Shown here in pieces: positions 52,422-63,744 of a DNA stretch of 64,000 bases. The notes under the pieces were generated by a model. The model ran no database searches, had not been told where the DNA came from, and worked only from the letters and a program-made list of their open reading frames with translations. Position 1 is the stretch's first letter; every line of letters begins with the position of its first letter. The position numbers and the translations under genes were made by a program. The stretch lies in NCBI GenBank assembly GCA_037355855.1, contig CM074767.1:992001-1056000 (forward strand), in the 5' to 3' direction. This stretch comes from Pseudo-nitzschia pungens. Its lineage: Eukaryota > Bacillariophyta > Bacillariophyceae > Bacillariales > Bacillariaceae.

Positions 52422-54431
52422 TCACAACTCGTCGCTGCCACTTTTTTGCTTCTTAAGAAACTCCTTGCCAACGATTTTGGGGTCCTTGTAGAGTTCATCG
52501 AGGGTCCTGCTGCTGAGATCATCATAGTTTGCGAACATGCGCTCGTCATAAAGTTCGAGATCGTGATAATACGTGATTTCCCAAGGGAAGTTCTTGAAAA
52601 TGGTGTTCTTAAACTTATTCCCCAAACCATCCCTCGAAGAATGCCTGAGCTCGTAACCCTTCTTGTTTAACCGTAGCTGAATACCTGCGTGCTTCATGGT
52701 GCGAACACGCAGGCCGACTGAAGTAGGAGCTAGCGCGGGAACGAGATCCTTATCGACGACGATACGCAGATGACGGATCAGTCCATCGATTTCCATTTGC
52801 TGAGTGTAAATGCATGTTCGGAAAGAGAGCCATCGTTACAGAGCAGTGCATGAGTCAAAATGAGTGGAAACAGCTGACTTTTCCCTCATCCAAGAAAACC
52901 AAATTTAATCAAAAGAGCATCCTCACCTCGTATGCCTTTCTGTAGCCATCTGTTCCAGAAAACGGAGCGGCGTACGTGACTACATTGACGGGCCTTGGCA
53001 AAAAGTCATATTTTGGTCCTTCACCAGCAACTTGAAAGGAGAAAAGTGTAGCAAGAGCACCTCCAAGACTGTGACAATGGTCATCATAAAATCCGAAAAA
53101 ATGAATAAGGCGTCGCATTGAGTGTGAACAATTGTCAAGAACACGCATTACGACTTAACTCACCTATGTCCTGTGACATAGAAACTGTAGCCTTCTTCGC
53201 CCTCTAGCAAGGATTCGACTTCTTCCATAATCTGGTCCAATCGCTGTTTCCTTCCAGCGTTTTCAAGCCTTACGTTCTCGTTCAGATAATCTAGTGAAGG
53301 TCGGAAAAATTGAAAACCAACATGTAAGATGCAATCAAACTCGGCAGATGTGCCCACTGCGTCAAATGGTTTCGTCGACACCAAGATGTGCGCCGGAAGT
53401 ACAACGTCAACTTACTGTAGAATCCATCGTGAACCAAAATGCGCTTTTTCAATTTTCCTTTCATCTTGTCTTTGATCTTTTCCGGCGTTGGCAATTCTTC
53501 CAATCTAAAATTGACATTGGTTTGCCAATCACGAGTTGTTAAAGGGTTACCCTGAGATCCGCGGAAAGCTACGATTATTCGCTTGTTGTATCTAAACGTT
53601 CGAGCATGATGGAAACCGCCAACAGTACATGTAATTGAATGAGAAAGAGTAAGAAATTGGTTGGTCGTTTGAAGCTATTCACGCGCCACTTTCACTTACG
53701 TGTCTTTAATGATCCCGTACACACACGAAAAACGCGACTTGACGCTTCGGTACGTTGACAAATATACTTCATTTGGTCTGATACCACCGTGACCTTCTTC
53801 CGCTGCAAAATATTTCATCAGGTTTCCAAAAAGTTCCATGTTGAAGGTTTCTTTTCCCTTGGTGATAAACTCGTTTTTCTCCAAGGAGTCAGCAATAGCT
53901 GCTTGGTTTTCACTCAAAAGAGCATTAAGCTCGGCGAAGCTCAAACCGTTTCCATTGTTAAACTCTCTGAAGTCACAAGATTCATCCTGGTACTTCGCCA
54001 AGACTTCCGGTGTCAAGGGAGATCCTTCTGGAATTTTCAGTTCAATTTTTTCTTCTCTTGCACTTTTCAACACCTTTGCGGTAGCGTAGACAAGACTCGC
54101 GGCTATGATGAAACAATGATTCCATGTTAGGAACGGTCATTCAGTGACGGAATCGAAGTGAGATCGCGGGAGTCGATTGATGCAGAGAAACACAGTCACA
54201 CAAATCATTCCCGATTATTGCACAGAGAAACGATCACGTATTGATCCGAACCAAGCTTTAGCGTCGCATTCGCTGTTGCAAGTCGGATAAAATAACAAAG
54301 AACCACTTACAATACAGCATGGGAGTCGACTCCTCGTAAACGCTCAACGTCACCTTAGGAGCTTTCGGAGCCAATGCACCAACAGATGCCACAGTGGCCA
54401 GTAGACCTAATAGCGAAAGGAAGACCCTCAT
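52422..54431 (-). CDS. Secreted class 3 lipase, six exons
   Basis: Exons 54431-54311, 54102-53700, 53591-53416, 53290-53164, 53068-52927 and 52799-52422, all GT-AG with matching phases, give 448 residues. Class 3 lipases are alpha/beta hydrolases that cleave acylglycerols. Seen: signal peptide MRVFLSLLGLLATVASVGA; VAFRGSQGNP (oxyanion-loop region); the nucleophile elbow GHSLGG with S276, whose codon is split by the fourth intron; and NVVTYAAPFSG after it. The acidic and His triad members probably lie near DKDLVPAL and YYHDLELYD. An alternative in-frame ATG at 54479 adds 16 hydrophilic residues; the later start gives the better leader. Introns are about 97-210 bases. Confidence 0.9.
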
Positions 54432-57400
54432 GATACCTTGGGGAGTAGTATGCTCGCAGGATTTCTTCTTGGTTTCCACTCCTGAACTAAGAGTCCGACA
54501 GAGGCTAACCCTTTGTGACCCTTGGATGATTTCTGAGAAGAAGATTGAAATAGTAATCTTACGAAGTTGTAGTTAGGCCTTCATGATTATCGGATATCGC
54601 TCTCAACAGACAATCTTTCACTTCAACGAAAGATATGATTTTCTTGCCATGTTCGGGTCCGACTGTTCAGTTTGTTATGCCAGTGGTATCAGTCATTTAC
54701 CATGCTCGTCCCCATAGTAAGATAATAATATTACTACTACTACGGTAAAAACCTTACTTTTTCGAGATTAGGAAAGGTGTGAATACAGTAAAGGGTGAGG
54801 TTTAGGCATTATTCCCCCAAATAGCCCAAAAAGTATTGGAGTGACTTCCTTGAAAGATATTCGTGATAATCAAGGGCAATATTTTCAATACAATATATCA
54901 ATATGTCGGTGACAAGCTCACAAAATGGAATCTACCGGAAGCAAGCCAAACTTCCCGAGAATCATACGTACTAGAATATATTATTGCCGATTTCTTTTCC
55001 GTCAGTAAACCATTTTTATTGCCGAAGGCGAATTGGATTAAAATGGAATACTGTAATCCATGTACCGGTATTTGTGCGAATACGCCAACGCAGGCCCTGT
55101 CAGGGCCTGCCACCGATAGCTTCTTGATTCGCAGAGTGTGACCGTTGGCGGAGTTTAAAAATTCCCACGAAGCTGAATTATTATTGTCAAATTCAAGCGA
55201 TATTCTTTTGCTTTCGAGAGAAGTTTTGGGTGGATATTTTTTTTTATATTTTTCGAACGAAACACCATGCGGAGAAGCAAGAATGGAAAGTTCGAAAAAA
55301 TAATACGAAGTACGACTTAACGATTTTGCGTGGAGAAGCAAGAAACAAGAAACTTCATACGGTATTCCTCTTCCGGGCAATAAATTATTCTGTTTTTCTG
55401 CGCATGGGCCTTAATCCTTACTGGATTTCGCTTTTCGACGGGAACAAAAACATAACCTTAGTTACTTTCCGTGCAGTACGTACGTAACTTACTGCATGTG
55501 GCATCGGCGTCACGACAACATGCCTTTCAGAAACCGACATCTCTTTCACATCGATGCTACCACCAGTACGAGTAGCTACTAGTAGTAATCGTCCACTACA
55601 GGCAAAGCAATAACCAAAAATATGTGCACTTTGTTGCTCGCGAAAATGCAGCAGCGCTGCTGCAAAGGAACAGGAGACTGTCATCGCCACCAGCACTTTT
55701 CAGCAAACGCCAGCAGTAGTAATACCACTTCTACTACTAGTAGTACTACTAGTACTATCCAAAAAATGTGAAGCAGCAGTGTAAACGTATGCACACAATG
55801 GAATACAAACAAACAACCAAGTCTGGTCAAGGGAGATGCATGTTCTTGTAATGAAATCAGTGATTTGATTATGAGTGCTTCTATTCTTGATGTTTCACAG
55901 CAAGTTCTCTGAATCAATCACCATCATGAGGAGCAGTATGATTCTTTCTTATAATACAAAGGATGGTTTTCTGCATGTTGTCTCTTCCCCATCAAAATGT
56001 AAATGAATGAAAGAATGAAGAAATGATTTTCAGACCCTCTACTCTAGTATCTATTGGTCTATTGGACCAAGCAAGAAAGAAATCGACAATCAGAAATTTT
56101 GAATAGATTTAAAGGAGCAAGAACAAAAATCATTCAAAACAAACAAGAATCAAAGAGATGCTCCTTCTAGTAGCAATGGGAAGCTTCTTTGGGATGTGTA
56201 GTACTAGCAAAAAGAAGAAGGAAGTTGAATAAGTATCAGTACTAGTTCTACTACTAGTAGTAGTAGTAGTAGTAGCAGTTGTACTAGAAGAATTAGTACA
56301 AAAAAGCAGACAATGCAAGCAAACAGTAAGCACATTTTGTGGAAGGATAGCCATCCGTAGACACCAGTACTACTGCTGGTGCTGGTGGGACTCTGTTATT
56401 TTCACCGTCGGCGGCAAGAACATCTTGCTTCTTGTTATCCTTCATTTTTTCTTTTAAAAAAAAAGACATGATCTTTGAATCGGTCGCGGAAGGATATTCG
56501 AAGTGCAGCATCGTCAAATCAGAGTATGTGATTACATGATGATACACTTGGGACATTTGGCATGGTAGGTTGTTGGTTGACAAGCAACAGCTCCATTCTC
56601 ATACCTCGTCGTTCTACTTGCACTCTTACATTCTTGTTCTTGTTTACTACTATTCGTGCGGTAGTTCTGTCCTTTCTTGGACGTGCCTAGTAAGATCTTG
56701 TTCTTATCATCTACTACTACCGCCGGTGGTAGTACGGTACTACCGGTATGACTTTGCCAAAGTGAGACTGCTCGAATTCGTACTACTCGTACGTAATTAT
56801 CCGTAGCAGAAAAAAATACATTGTTGACATTTCTTGTTCTCGAGGCGCGCGCTCAGGTTGTAGTCCTATGAATTCACGTAATCTTACGGGATGGTTGTAA
56901 GAGTGGACGTGTTCGTGCCGCATTTTTTCACTATCACCTCTTCCGTTGCTATTTTCATTACAGTAATGTTACGGCACGGGTACTGGAACCCCTTCCTTGT
57001 ACTACTATTCTTATTTTTCATTTTTCGTTGAAAACTTATCCTTGTTTGGAACACGACGTCTCGTCATCAAAGGCTTAAATATTTTTACATCATAGTCAAG
57101 AACCGTTAGCCTTTTGAAGCACAGATTTTTGAGATCGTGCGACGACCTTATTAGACCAATTGAAAGTACTGATCTGCTTCTCTACGAAGTATCTGGATGT
57201 GGAACAGTCCGGGGCTTTTAAACTTTTATCAATCTGAATGTTGTTGACACGAGTCCAGCATGATGTCACGAATGATCTCCGTAGGAATCCTTTCCTAACA
57301 CGCATGGTAAGCATGAGTAATCTTACCCGTAATCTTACCCTGTATAAGTAAGATAACTACCGTTAATTACTGTCCACTATGATGATAGTATTATGTCGTA

Positions 57401-57787
57401 ACTTACTACATTTGTCTTCTCTAATTTCCCCCTGGTTTACTGTGCTGCTGCCATAACGAGCCTATCACGTGCCTCCTTCGATGCACCTGGAGCAGATCCA
57501 TTATTTCCCACTCAAAAGGCACTGAATCTGCAGCCGAATCTTTCTCGGCCATAGATTGTGGGGATCCGATAAGGCCATTTGAAATCTTCTGTCAGATTGA
57601 CATCTTTTGGATGATGCGTCGCCTTCTCCATCGGCAGTAGTCAACAAACCGATCATTATTCGATTTTTCACTCCCAGCTGACAGTCAGCTCCCGAACACA
57701 ACAACGCGTAAACGAGAAAGAACTGATCGCCCGACGTGTCAGCGCTTTGTTTTCGCAGCAGAAACCAGATCCACCGACACCGTAAAG
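54432..57787. other. Long repeat-rich intergenic region
   Basis: No gene is supported over about 3.3 kb. Contains CTA/ACTAGT tracts (55560-55760, 56180-56290, 56700-56750), GTAAGATAA...CTTAC motifs (54718-54760) and a cluster of GTAATCTTACCC motifs (57315-57400). A 160-codon minus frame at 54898-55380 lacks an ATG and has no domain. Confidence 0.55.
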
Positions 57788-58963
57788 ATGATCCGATCCC
57801 GAGATAGAGATGGATGCAGTCCCGGAGAAAGCAGCGATCACGGTACAACCAGCAGCAGGGGTTGCCCTAGTTGTTCTCGCGGAGATTCGGACGAGAGCTC
57901 CAGCTTGCTTCCGACTTGGAAAGACGACAGCGACGATGGCAGCAGCAGTATCGATTACGAAACCGCCGGGCACAATGATTTCCCCGGAATACCGAGCACT
58001 CTTGAATTCACAGTGTTGCTGGGCCCCGAATTTGACCGATACGAAGATGAAAAGCATCTCTCGGCAACACCTGTCTCTTGCTCGAGTCTGAGTTGCCAGA
58101 TGGAGATATCGGGAGACGACTTTCCCTCGGCTCCATACACCGACCGAATCTACGAGGTTGCGGAAGATGTCATGACAAGTGCAGATCGACTCAACAGTTT
58201 CCGGCGAAGATTGCACAGCAGCATGGACACCGGAAATGCGAGCCTGACGGAATCTCAGTGCTCGTCTCTGGCTCAGTCCCCGGCTCTGTCGCAGGGGTCT
58301 TCGTCATATTCGCGTTCCAGAATTTACCGCAAGTTCAGCCCGCGATTCCTCATGACGCTTGCGGCGATGACTATCGTCTTCCTTTCGGTCCACGATAGCA
58401 TACAAAGTTCGAGGCGGTACTACCGAAAACAATACCAATTGCTGTCGTCGGACAGTTTCGATCGACGGGAGGAAGTTGCCTTTCCGATTGTGGAGGTGCA
58501 GGTCCGCTCGGAAGAAGTGGGAACCAGAACGAGAACTTCGCACCAGCACCCACCGGAGGGCATGATAGCGAGCCGCAACGCACTCCCCGCCGAGCTTCCG
58601 AAATTTTATCTCGCCCGGTTCGAATCGCCGCACACAAATTCCCTTCGTGGAAGCAAGGCCATCAATAACCTGGCCATGGCGCGCGCCAAGGAGCGTCCCC
58701 GTCCCGTTTTTATTCCCGACGTACCGCTTCCAGGTGGCGGCTTTCGGAAACCTCTGGAGCGCTTTGTCTTTGACGAGGCGGGGGGACCACAACTCCACCG
58801 CGACCGCCACGTTCTCGAAGGTCAGGAACCGCCGTCGTTGTCGTCTTCCGGTTGGGTTTCCCGGATGATCGGCTTGGTCCTGATCGCCAAGTTCTTGGAA
58901 ACGAAATGGAGGGAACGCCGAAGGTGCCTAATTGGAGGCCCTCCTGCGTCGCGAGACGAATAA
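57788..58963 (+). CDS. Type II membrane protein, unknown
   Basis: 391 residues, single exon. Not recognised. The first 186 residues are Ser/Asp-rich and probably cytosolic, with a Cys-rich patch (CPSCSRGDSDES). One transmembrane segment lies at about 187-205 (FLMTLAAMTIVFLSVHDS), preceded by basic residues (RIYRKFSPR), which favours a type II orientation. The lumenal part contains a conserved-looking PRPVFIPDVPLPGGGFRKPL and a second moderately hydrophobic segment near 360 (WVSRMIGLVLIAKFLE). Possible Golgi or secretory membrane protein; no catalytic motif. Confidence 0.72.
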   Translation: MIRSRDRDGCSPGESSDHGTTSSRGCPSCSRGDSDESSSLLPTWKDDSDDGSSSIDYETAGHNDFPGIPSTLEFTVLLGPEFDRYEDEKHLSATPVSCSSLSCQMEISGDDFPSAPYTDRIYEVAEDVMTSADRLNSFRRRLHSSMDTGNASLTESQCSSLAQSPALSQGSSSYSRSRIYRKFSPRFLMTLAAMTIVFLSVHDSIQSSRRYYRKQYQLLSSDSFDRREEVAFPIVEVQVRSEEVGTRTRTSHQHPPEGMIASRNALPAELPKFYLARFESPHTNSLRGSKAINNLAMARAKERPRPVFIPDVPLPGGGFRKPLERFVFDEAGGPQLHRDRHVLEGQEPPSLSSSGWVSRMIGLVLIAKFLETKWRERRRCLIGGPPASRDE

Positions 58964-59369
58964 AGGAAGGGCAGGGATCGACCGACCATACCCACGAGGC
59001 GTTGTTCAACCGAATGACGCGAGGGAAGAAATGCGTGTGAGCACACAATTCAACCACGCGCATAATGATTATTATATCATCATAACTATTACACCATTAC
59101 TATTATTTGGAACGCAGCACACGGAACCCAATCAACAAGATCCAACGAGGGGAGAAAGGAATGTGGATCGATTCGAAGCGCTTCCGAAACCAACCAACAT
59201 TATTATTTAGAATCGACGCAACCGTGTGCCGATGCATACGAGCAACAGCACAAACGAAAGCTCAATGAGGATATCAGACCGTCATTGGTACATTTCGCAT
59301 ACAACAATAGAATTTTAGGATATAAATATCATAAAGATAAACGAGTTGCATAGAAATGCCAATAGCTCT
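58964..59369. other. Intergenic
   Basis: No gene seen. Rich in short AT runs and probably the 3' flank of the membrane-protein gene. Confidence 0.5.
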
Positions 59370-59618
59370 TTAGTGACTCAAAACTAAATTTGGATTATTG
59401 CTTTGTTCGAACATCGTGCCAAAGATGTGGAAAATTTCCAACTCGTGGCAGCCAAATGAAGCACTTGTTCGTTTCACAGACTCTTCTATAATTTGGTTCT
59501 TTCTTAGCATGCTGCGAAGGAAGGGGATCAAATAATTCTCGTCGACCTTGCTGGTTCCCGGCATGTCGCATACAAATCTATTTGATCCCAGCGCAAAACG
59601 ACGGCTTGCTGTTTTCCC
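59370..59618 (-). CDS. Possible terminal exon or small gene, unknown
   Basis: An open frame of 83 codons preceded by a TGTAG acceptor-like site reads GKTASRRFALGSNRFVCDMP and on through DENYLIPFLRSMLRKNQIIE to a TGA. Composition is protein-like. Only an internal ATG (59564) is present, giving 64 residues. I found no upstream exon, and no family is recognised. Confidence 0.3.
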   Translation of the reverse strand, partial: GKTASRRFALGSNRFVCDMPGTSKVDENYLIPFLRSMLRKNQIIEESVKRTSASFGCHELEIFHIFGTMFEQSNNPNLVLSH

Positions 59619-59787
59619 CTACAGCACAAAATACTCCTTACGTGTAGAATCTATTGAACACAAATGATAATAAAACAAGAATCCCTGTCGATACTGTCAT
59701 GATACCGTTACTTCTAGTAGAGTTTCGAGTTGCTTTTGCTGCTGTGCTAGCCAAGCAGAAGTTGTGCAACTGGATCCGTTTCCGTTT

Positions 59788-60942
59788 TTAAGGAATGATC
59801 GTCTTCAAGAACGCCAACGCCGGGTCATTGGACCGGGCATCGGCAACATCTTCGTAACTGTTTCATTCCGCAGTGTCGGAGAAAACATAAGGGCGCATGG
59901 GATGGAATGGGATTGGATGGGATCGGTTCGGTTCGAAACATCGAGGGACAAGAAAGCTCGCTGGTGAGTTTTTGCAAAACATTCTCAACACGAACCGCAG
60001 TACCCCCAGCGACGGACAAGGTGACCCGCACGCGTATCTTTCTTCGCTTCATCGTCGATGGTGCTTTGAGAAACGGAACTCACCGAATGGTATTCTTTCC
60101 CCGATTCTTGCAAATCTTTTGGCTCTGATTGGCGAGACGTTTCAGGAACAGCTCGGCGGCCAGTGTTGTCATGATCGCTGCCTCGTTCTGTACGATTGGA
60201 ATATCGGGGTCCAGCTTCATTGCCTGTTTGTGACGATCCAAGACGGGGAGAGTGCGAAACAGCAGAGGACAGAGCAACACGAATGCAGTCACCAGAACGA
60301 TTTGCAAACAAACAGTCGGCAAGGTTTCCAGAATAACATCATAATATAGCCATAAAGTGTTAGATTGTGGGTAGCAACGAAGAGTCGAGTGGTTTGAGAT
60401 CGGGACGAATGGTTCTTGCGGCCGAAGGTTCCCCATTCCGCATGGCGGGACCGCACCACAACCCATGGTTGGGTCGTCGAGGCAGGATGCACTTGACTTA
60501 CTTTCTTGACGGTTCGAAACGGAATGTTCAAACCCTTGACGGCGGGTGCCCTTCCTTTCCGGGCGGATGCAGGAATCTGAGGTTTTCCTCGCTTTTTCTT
60601 GGGCGGTGCCGCCGGTGCTGCGTCGGGTTGAGCGGATGCCGACGCCGTTTCCGCTTCTGCCATGTTGGAGGTTCCGACCGATTTGCTCTCGTCTTCCTCC
60701 TCCTCGTCGTCTTCTTCTTCGTCCTCTAGCGCATTGGAGGTAACCATTGACTTGGTCTCTTCCTCCTCTCCGTCCTCGTCGCCCTCGTCGTTCTCATCGG
60801 GAACAACCGACTTGGACTCGTCGTCCATGTCGTTGTCATTCGATTCGTCGGGTGCAACGGAATCATTGCCGTCTTCCGCGGCGTCCATCGGAGCGTCGGT
60901 CGTAGATTCTTCCGCGTACTCTTCTGGTTGCCCGTCGCTCAT
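59788..60942 (-). CDS. Histone-fold protein of the POLE4/CHRAC1 (DPB3-like) type, three exons
   Basis: Exons 60942-60502, 60223-60084 and 59857-59788, with GT-AG borders and matching phases, give 216 residues. Such proteins pair with a second histone-fold subunit in DNA polymerase epsilon or in chromatin-remodelling (CHRAC/ACF) complexes. Seen: an acidic N-terminal half (runs of Asp/Glu to about 100), a basic Pro/Ala linker (PPKKKRGKPQIPASARKGRA), and then the histone fold: LNIPFRTVKK (exon 1), AMKLDPDIPIVQNEAAIMTT and AAELFLKRLANQS (exon 2), and YEDVADARSNDPALAFLK (exon 3). The last exon codes for only 23 residues, but the join restores the conserved TIRYEDVA motif. ATG at 60942 is the first in frame. 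Confidence 0.86.
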
Positions 60943-61903
60943 CGGGATATCTTCTTCCACAGTTTGTTTGCTTTCTACCGTAACGCTTCGCTGTGCGATA
61001 TGTTGGCTCTCCCAAATTGTCCTCTTGAATCGTTTGCTGCTTTCACCATGGTGTGTGGTGTCTCGGCAAAAGGTTGATACCTTTACATAACCTTTAGTAG
61101 AGTTGATTGAAGGTCTTCTTCGTTGTCTTACCGGTAAGGTTTACGGTCGTGAAAGGTAACTAACGACTCGTAACTTACTCGCAATGGTGAAGCTTCATGT
61201 ATGTACGTATGGAGCATGGGGAGGTAAGTCTTACACTACATCGAGTCACGTATGATTTCTAAGGTTTAGGGTTCGACGAGAATTAAATTTTAAAATGAGA
61301 ATACTGTAAATCTTACTCGTACCGTACCGTAAGGTTTACCGTAACCTTACGGCAAGGTTTAACCTTAGGAAGCCCTCATACAGTTTTAACAGCTTCGTTT
61401 GGGCTGCTGGAGAAGTTGGTTGGTACAAGCCCAAACATGAAACAAAGACAGGAGCATTGAAGGAAGTCGTAAGTTCGGGATTGGATGCCTTTCAGCTCCG
61501 CCGTTCATACACAGAGTTCGTGCGTGATGACGGCAAAACGCACCACTATCTATTTTGAAACAGGTGTGCCAAGGACAAGTGAGATGATGGTATAATAACA
61601 GTGATTCGGAATACAAGCAATAAACTCCAAGCCTTGAAGATACTCATTGAGGTCAAACTGCTCTCGCAAAGCGGGATACCACGCACTGCTGTTCCTGTAC
61701 ATTGCGAAGTTCATATCACGACAAATAATTGTAATTTCTTTTTTATCGCAGCAAAGGATTTCAGGATGCTGCTGCTTCTTATCATTATTTTTTAACTATC
61801 TCGTATGGCATCATGAGCACACTCCGCATTTACTCGAACGCATGATTCGCTAAATTTCATCGTTTGTTCGTTCCACTCCAGGTACGTTACTCTTCTACAA
61901 TTT
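60943..61903. other. Intergenic with dense GTAAGGTTTACCGTAA motifs
   Basis: The segment 61120-61380 contains more than eight overlapping copies of TTACCGGTAAGGTTTACGG-type motifs on both strands. No gene supported. Confidence 0.55.
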
Positions 61904-63744
61904 TCAATACTCGAGGTTTGGAATTCGTTTGTTCTCCACGTTCTTGGGCTCCCACCTCTTGCTCCGAAACATGTTCTTCATCGAGGCACACGAGGAACTG
62001 AACCGCAGGCCGGTTGGGTCGCACTCCCGACACGGGAGAGTGGAAAACGCAAAGCTCCCATCGTTGTCGACCGTCACGCACATGGAATAGGTGGAAACCT
62101 GCTTTCGCCAGCACCCCGCCTCTTGGAGCGCCAGCCACTCTTCGTGCGTTACCAGCTCTACCACGACGTGGTTCTCGCGGTCCAAGAGTTCGTTGTTGCA
62201 AACGGACGAAGTAGATTCGTTGCGCTCGGCTTCCCCTCTGCCGATGGAGAGTCGCGAAAGGCGTTTCCCGTTCCTCCTCGAGCTGCTGCATGGCCGTGAC
62301 CTGCGCGGCGGCTTCGGCCCGAGAAATACCCGCGGCCATCAGAGCGTGGATGGTCTCTGCATCCAGCACGGGCCGGACACCCACGGGGGAGCGGGGGATC
62401 ACTGCGGATGCAGCTGCCACCGACGCAATCACGGGAGATGGCGAGGAAACACCATCCTGGCGGTTCTCCTTGACACTGGCAAACAGCTGCGCGGTTTCGC
62501 CACGCAGAAAGGCTTCGAGGTGCGGGGGGAGCAGGGCGAGCTTGTGGGCATCGCAAAGAAGAGCCGAGGATTCCGGGGGAAGGGGCATGCACCCCTCTCC
62601 TGTTTTGATGTATCGACGCCACTGGTGGCACCACGAGCGCGGGAGGATCACGTACGTACCACAGGTCAGCGGACAGGAATATCCTTTCCGGTACGGAGAC
62701 GGGGAGCGACATTGCTCACGGGCGCACATCTTTCCTCCGCCGTCATCGCCGTCGAGGTCCGCTGCACCGCACTTGCTGCTCTCGGCGTTTTCCACGAGGC
62801 AGTGGTAAGGGATCCCTCGGGTCCGCGTGTAGAATCGGCGAACGTGTGGATTCGACAAGGGCTTTTTGCGTTCCAGCTTTTGCTGCTCCAGTTTGTCTTG
62901 AAAGTCCTTTCGCGCGGTCTCCGCCTCCATCATGCACTGCAGGCACTCCCCCGTGACACTGTGCAGCTGCGTCGAGTCGGGATACAGCTTTCTCAGGACC
63001 TTCCAGGACTTTTTGTCCATGAGCTTGCGGTGGGACCGCGCCGCCTTTGCACCGCTGCGCTGGAGATTCTGGTGCTCGCAGATAATGTCGCTGTTGGCGT
63101 TGGGCCAGGGTGCCGTGACGTCCGATAAACGACGGTTTCGCTGGCGTTGTTGCTTCTTGGTCAGTTTCTTGTTGGGCGCGGTCGTGCACATGGGCTGTTC
63201 GTTGACCTTTTCGAGCCACAGCAGCGTCTTTTTGATCCAAGACTTGCTCACGAAATACCCCGTCTTCGGTTCGGGAAGTGACAAGACCCGTGCAACCACT
63301 GTCAGTTCGATGGAGCGGAGATGAGTCAATGTGTACCGAAAGGGCTTGCCACTGGTTGCGACTCCGGAATCACCATTGTTGTTGGAAGACGCGGGGGAAT
63401 TCGGAGAAGAGCCTTTCTTTGAGTGTTTCCGGCTGTTGTTCTTTTTGTGGTGCGTTCGAGCATGCTTTCCCGATCCCTTGCCGTCGGCAGTATTCGTATC
63501 GCTGTTGGAATACGACATTTCAATGATACCATCGGTGAATTCGGTCCCATAGACGTCCCGTACAAAATGCGTCACAACCGCGTGGATGCGATCGGGATCA
63601 TTGTAGAATCGACACTGTTTGTTGGACAGGACTTAGATCGAAAGATCGTAGAAACGTAAGGATGTGAATCTGCACTTCATTGGGTAGTTGTATCAATTCG
63701 ATTGTGGTACTTGTTGTTGTATCTGGAGGAGAACATCTTGACAT
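61904..63744 (-). CDS. F-box protein with DUSP-like domains (two apparent one-base frameshifts)
   Basis: Read as one gene of about 612 residues if one base is skipped near 63616-63625 and one in the TTT at 62264-62266; the total length (1841 bases) then divides evenly. N-terminus: MSRCSPPD, then an F-box (LPNEVQIHILTFLRSFDLSP, then CRFYNDPDRI), which binds Skp1 in SCF ubiquitin ligases. Next come DUSP-like segments: YFVSKSWIKKTLLWLE with KSWKVLRKLYPDS and GECLQC; YVILPRSWCHQWRRYIKTGE with ALLCDAHKLALLPPHL; and a C-terminal VTHEEWLALQ with CRECDPTG. DUSP domains occur in deubiquitinases such as USP48; no protease domain is present. A Gly/Ser/Lys-rich linker separates F-box and DUSP parts. Frame changes are unlikely to be introns, as no space exists for them. 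Confidence 0.65.

Noticed and set aside
54898..55380. 160-codon minus-strand frame
   Set aside because: No ATG start, AT-rich region with expected long open frames, no domain.
62091..63128. 345-codon plus-strand frame
   Set aside because: Antisense shadow of the GC-rich F-box/DUSP gene, which has clear domain content on the other strand.
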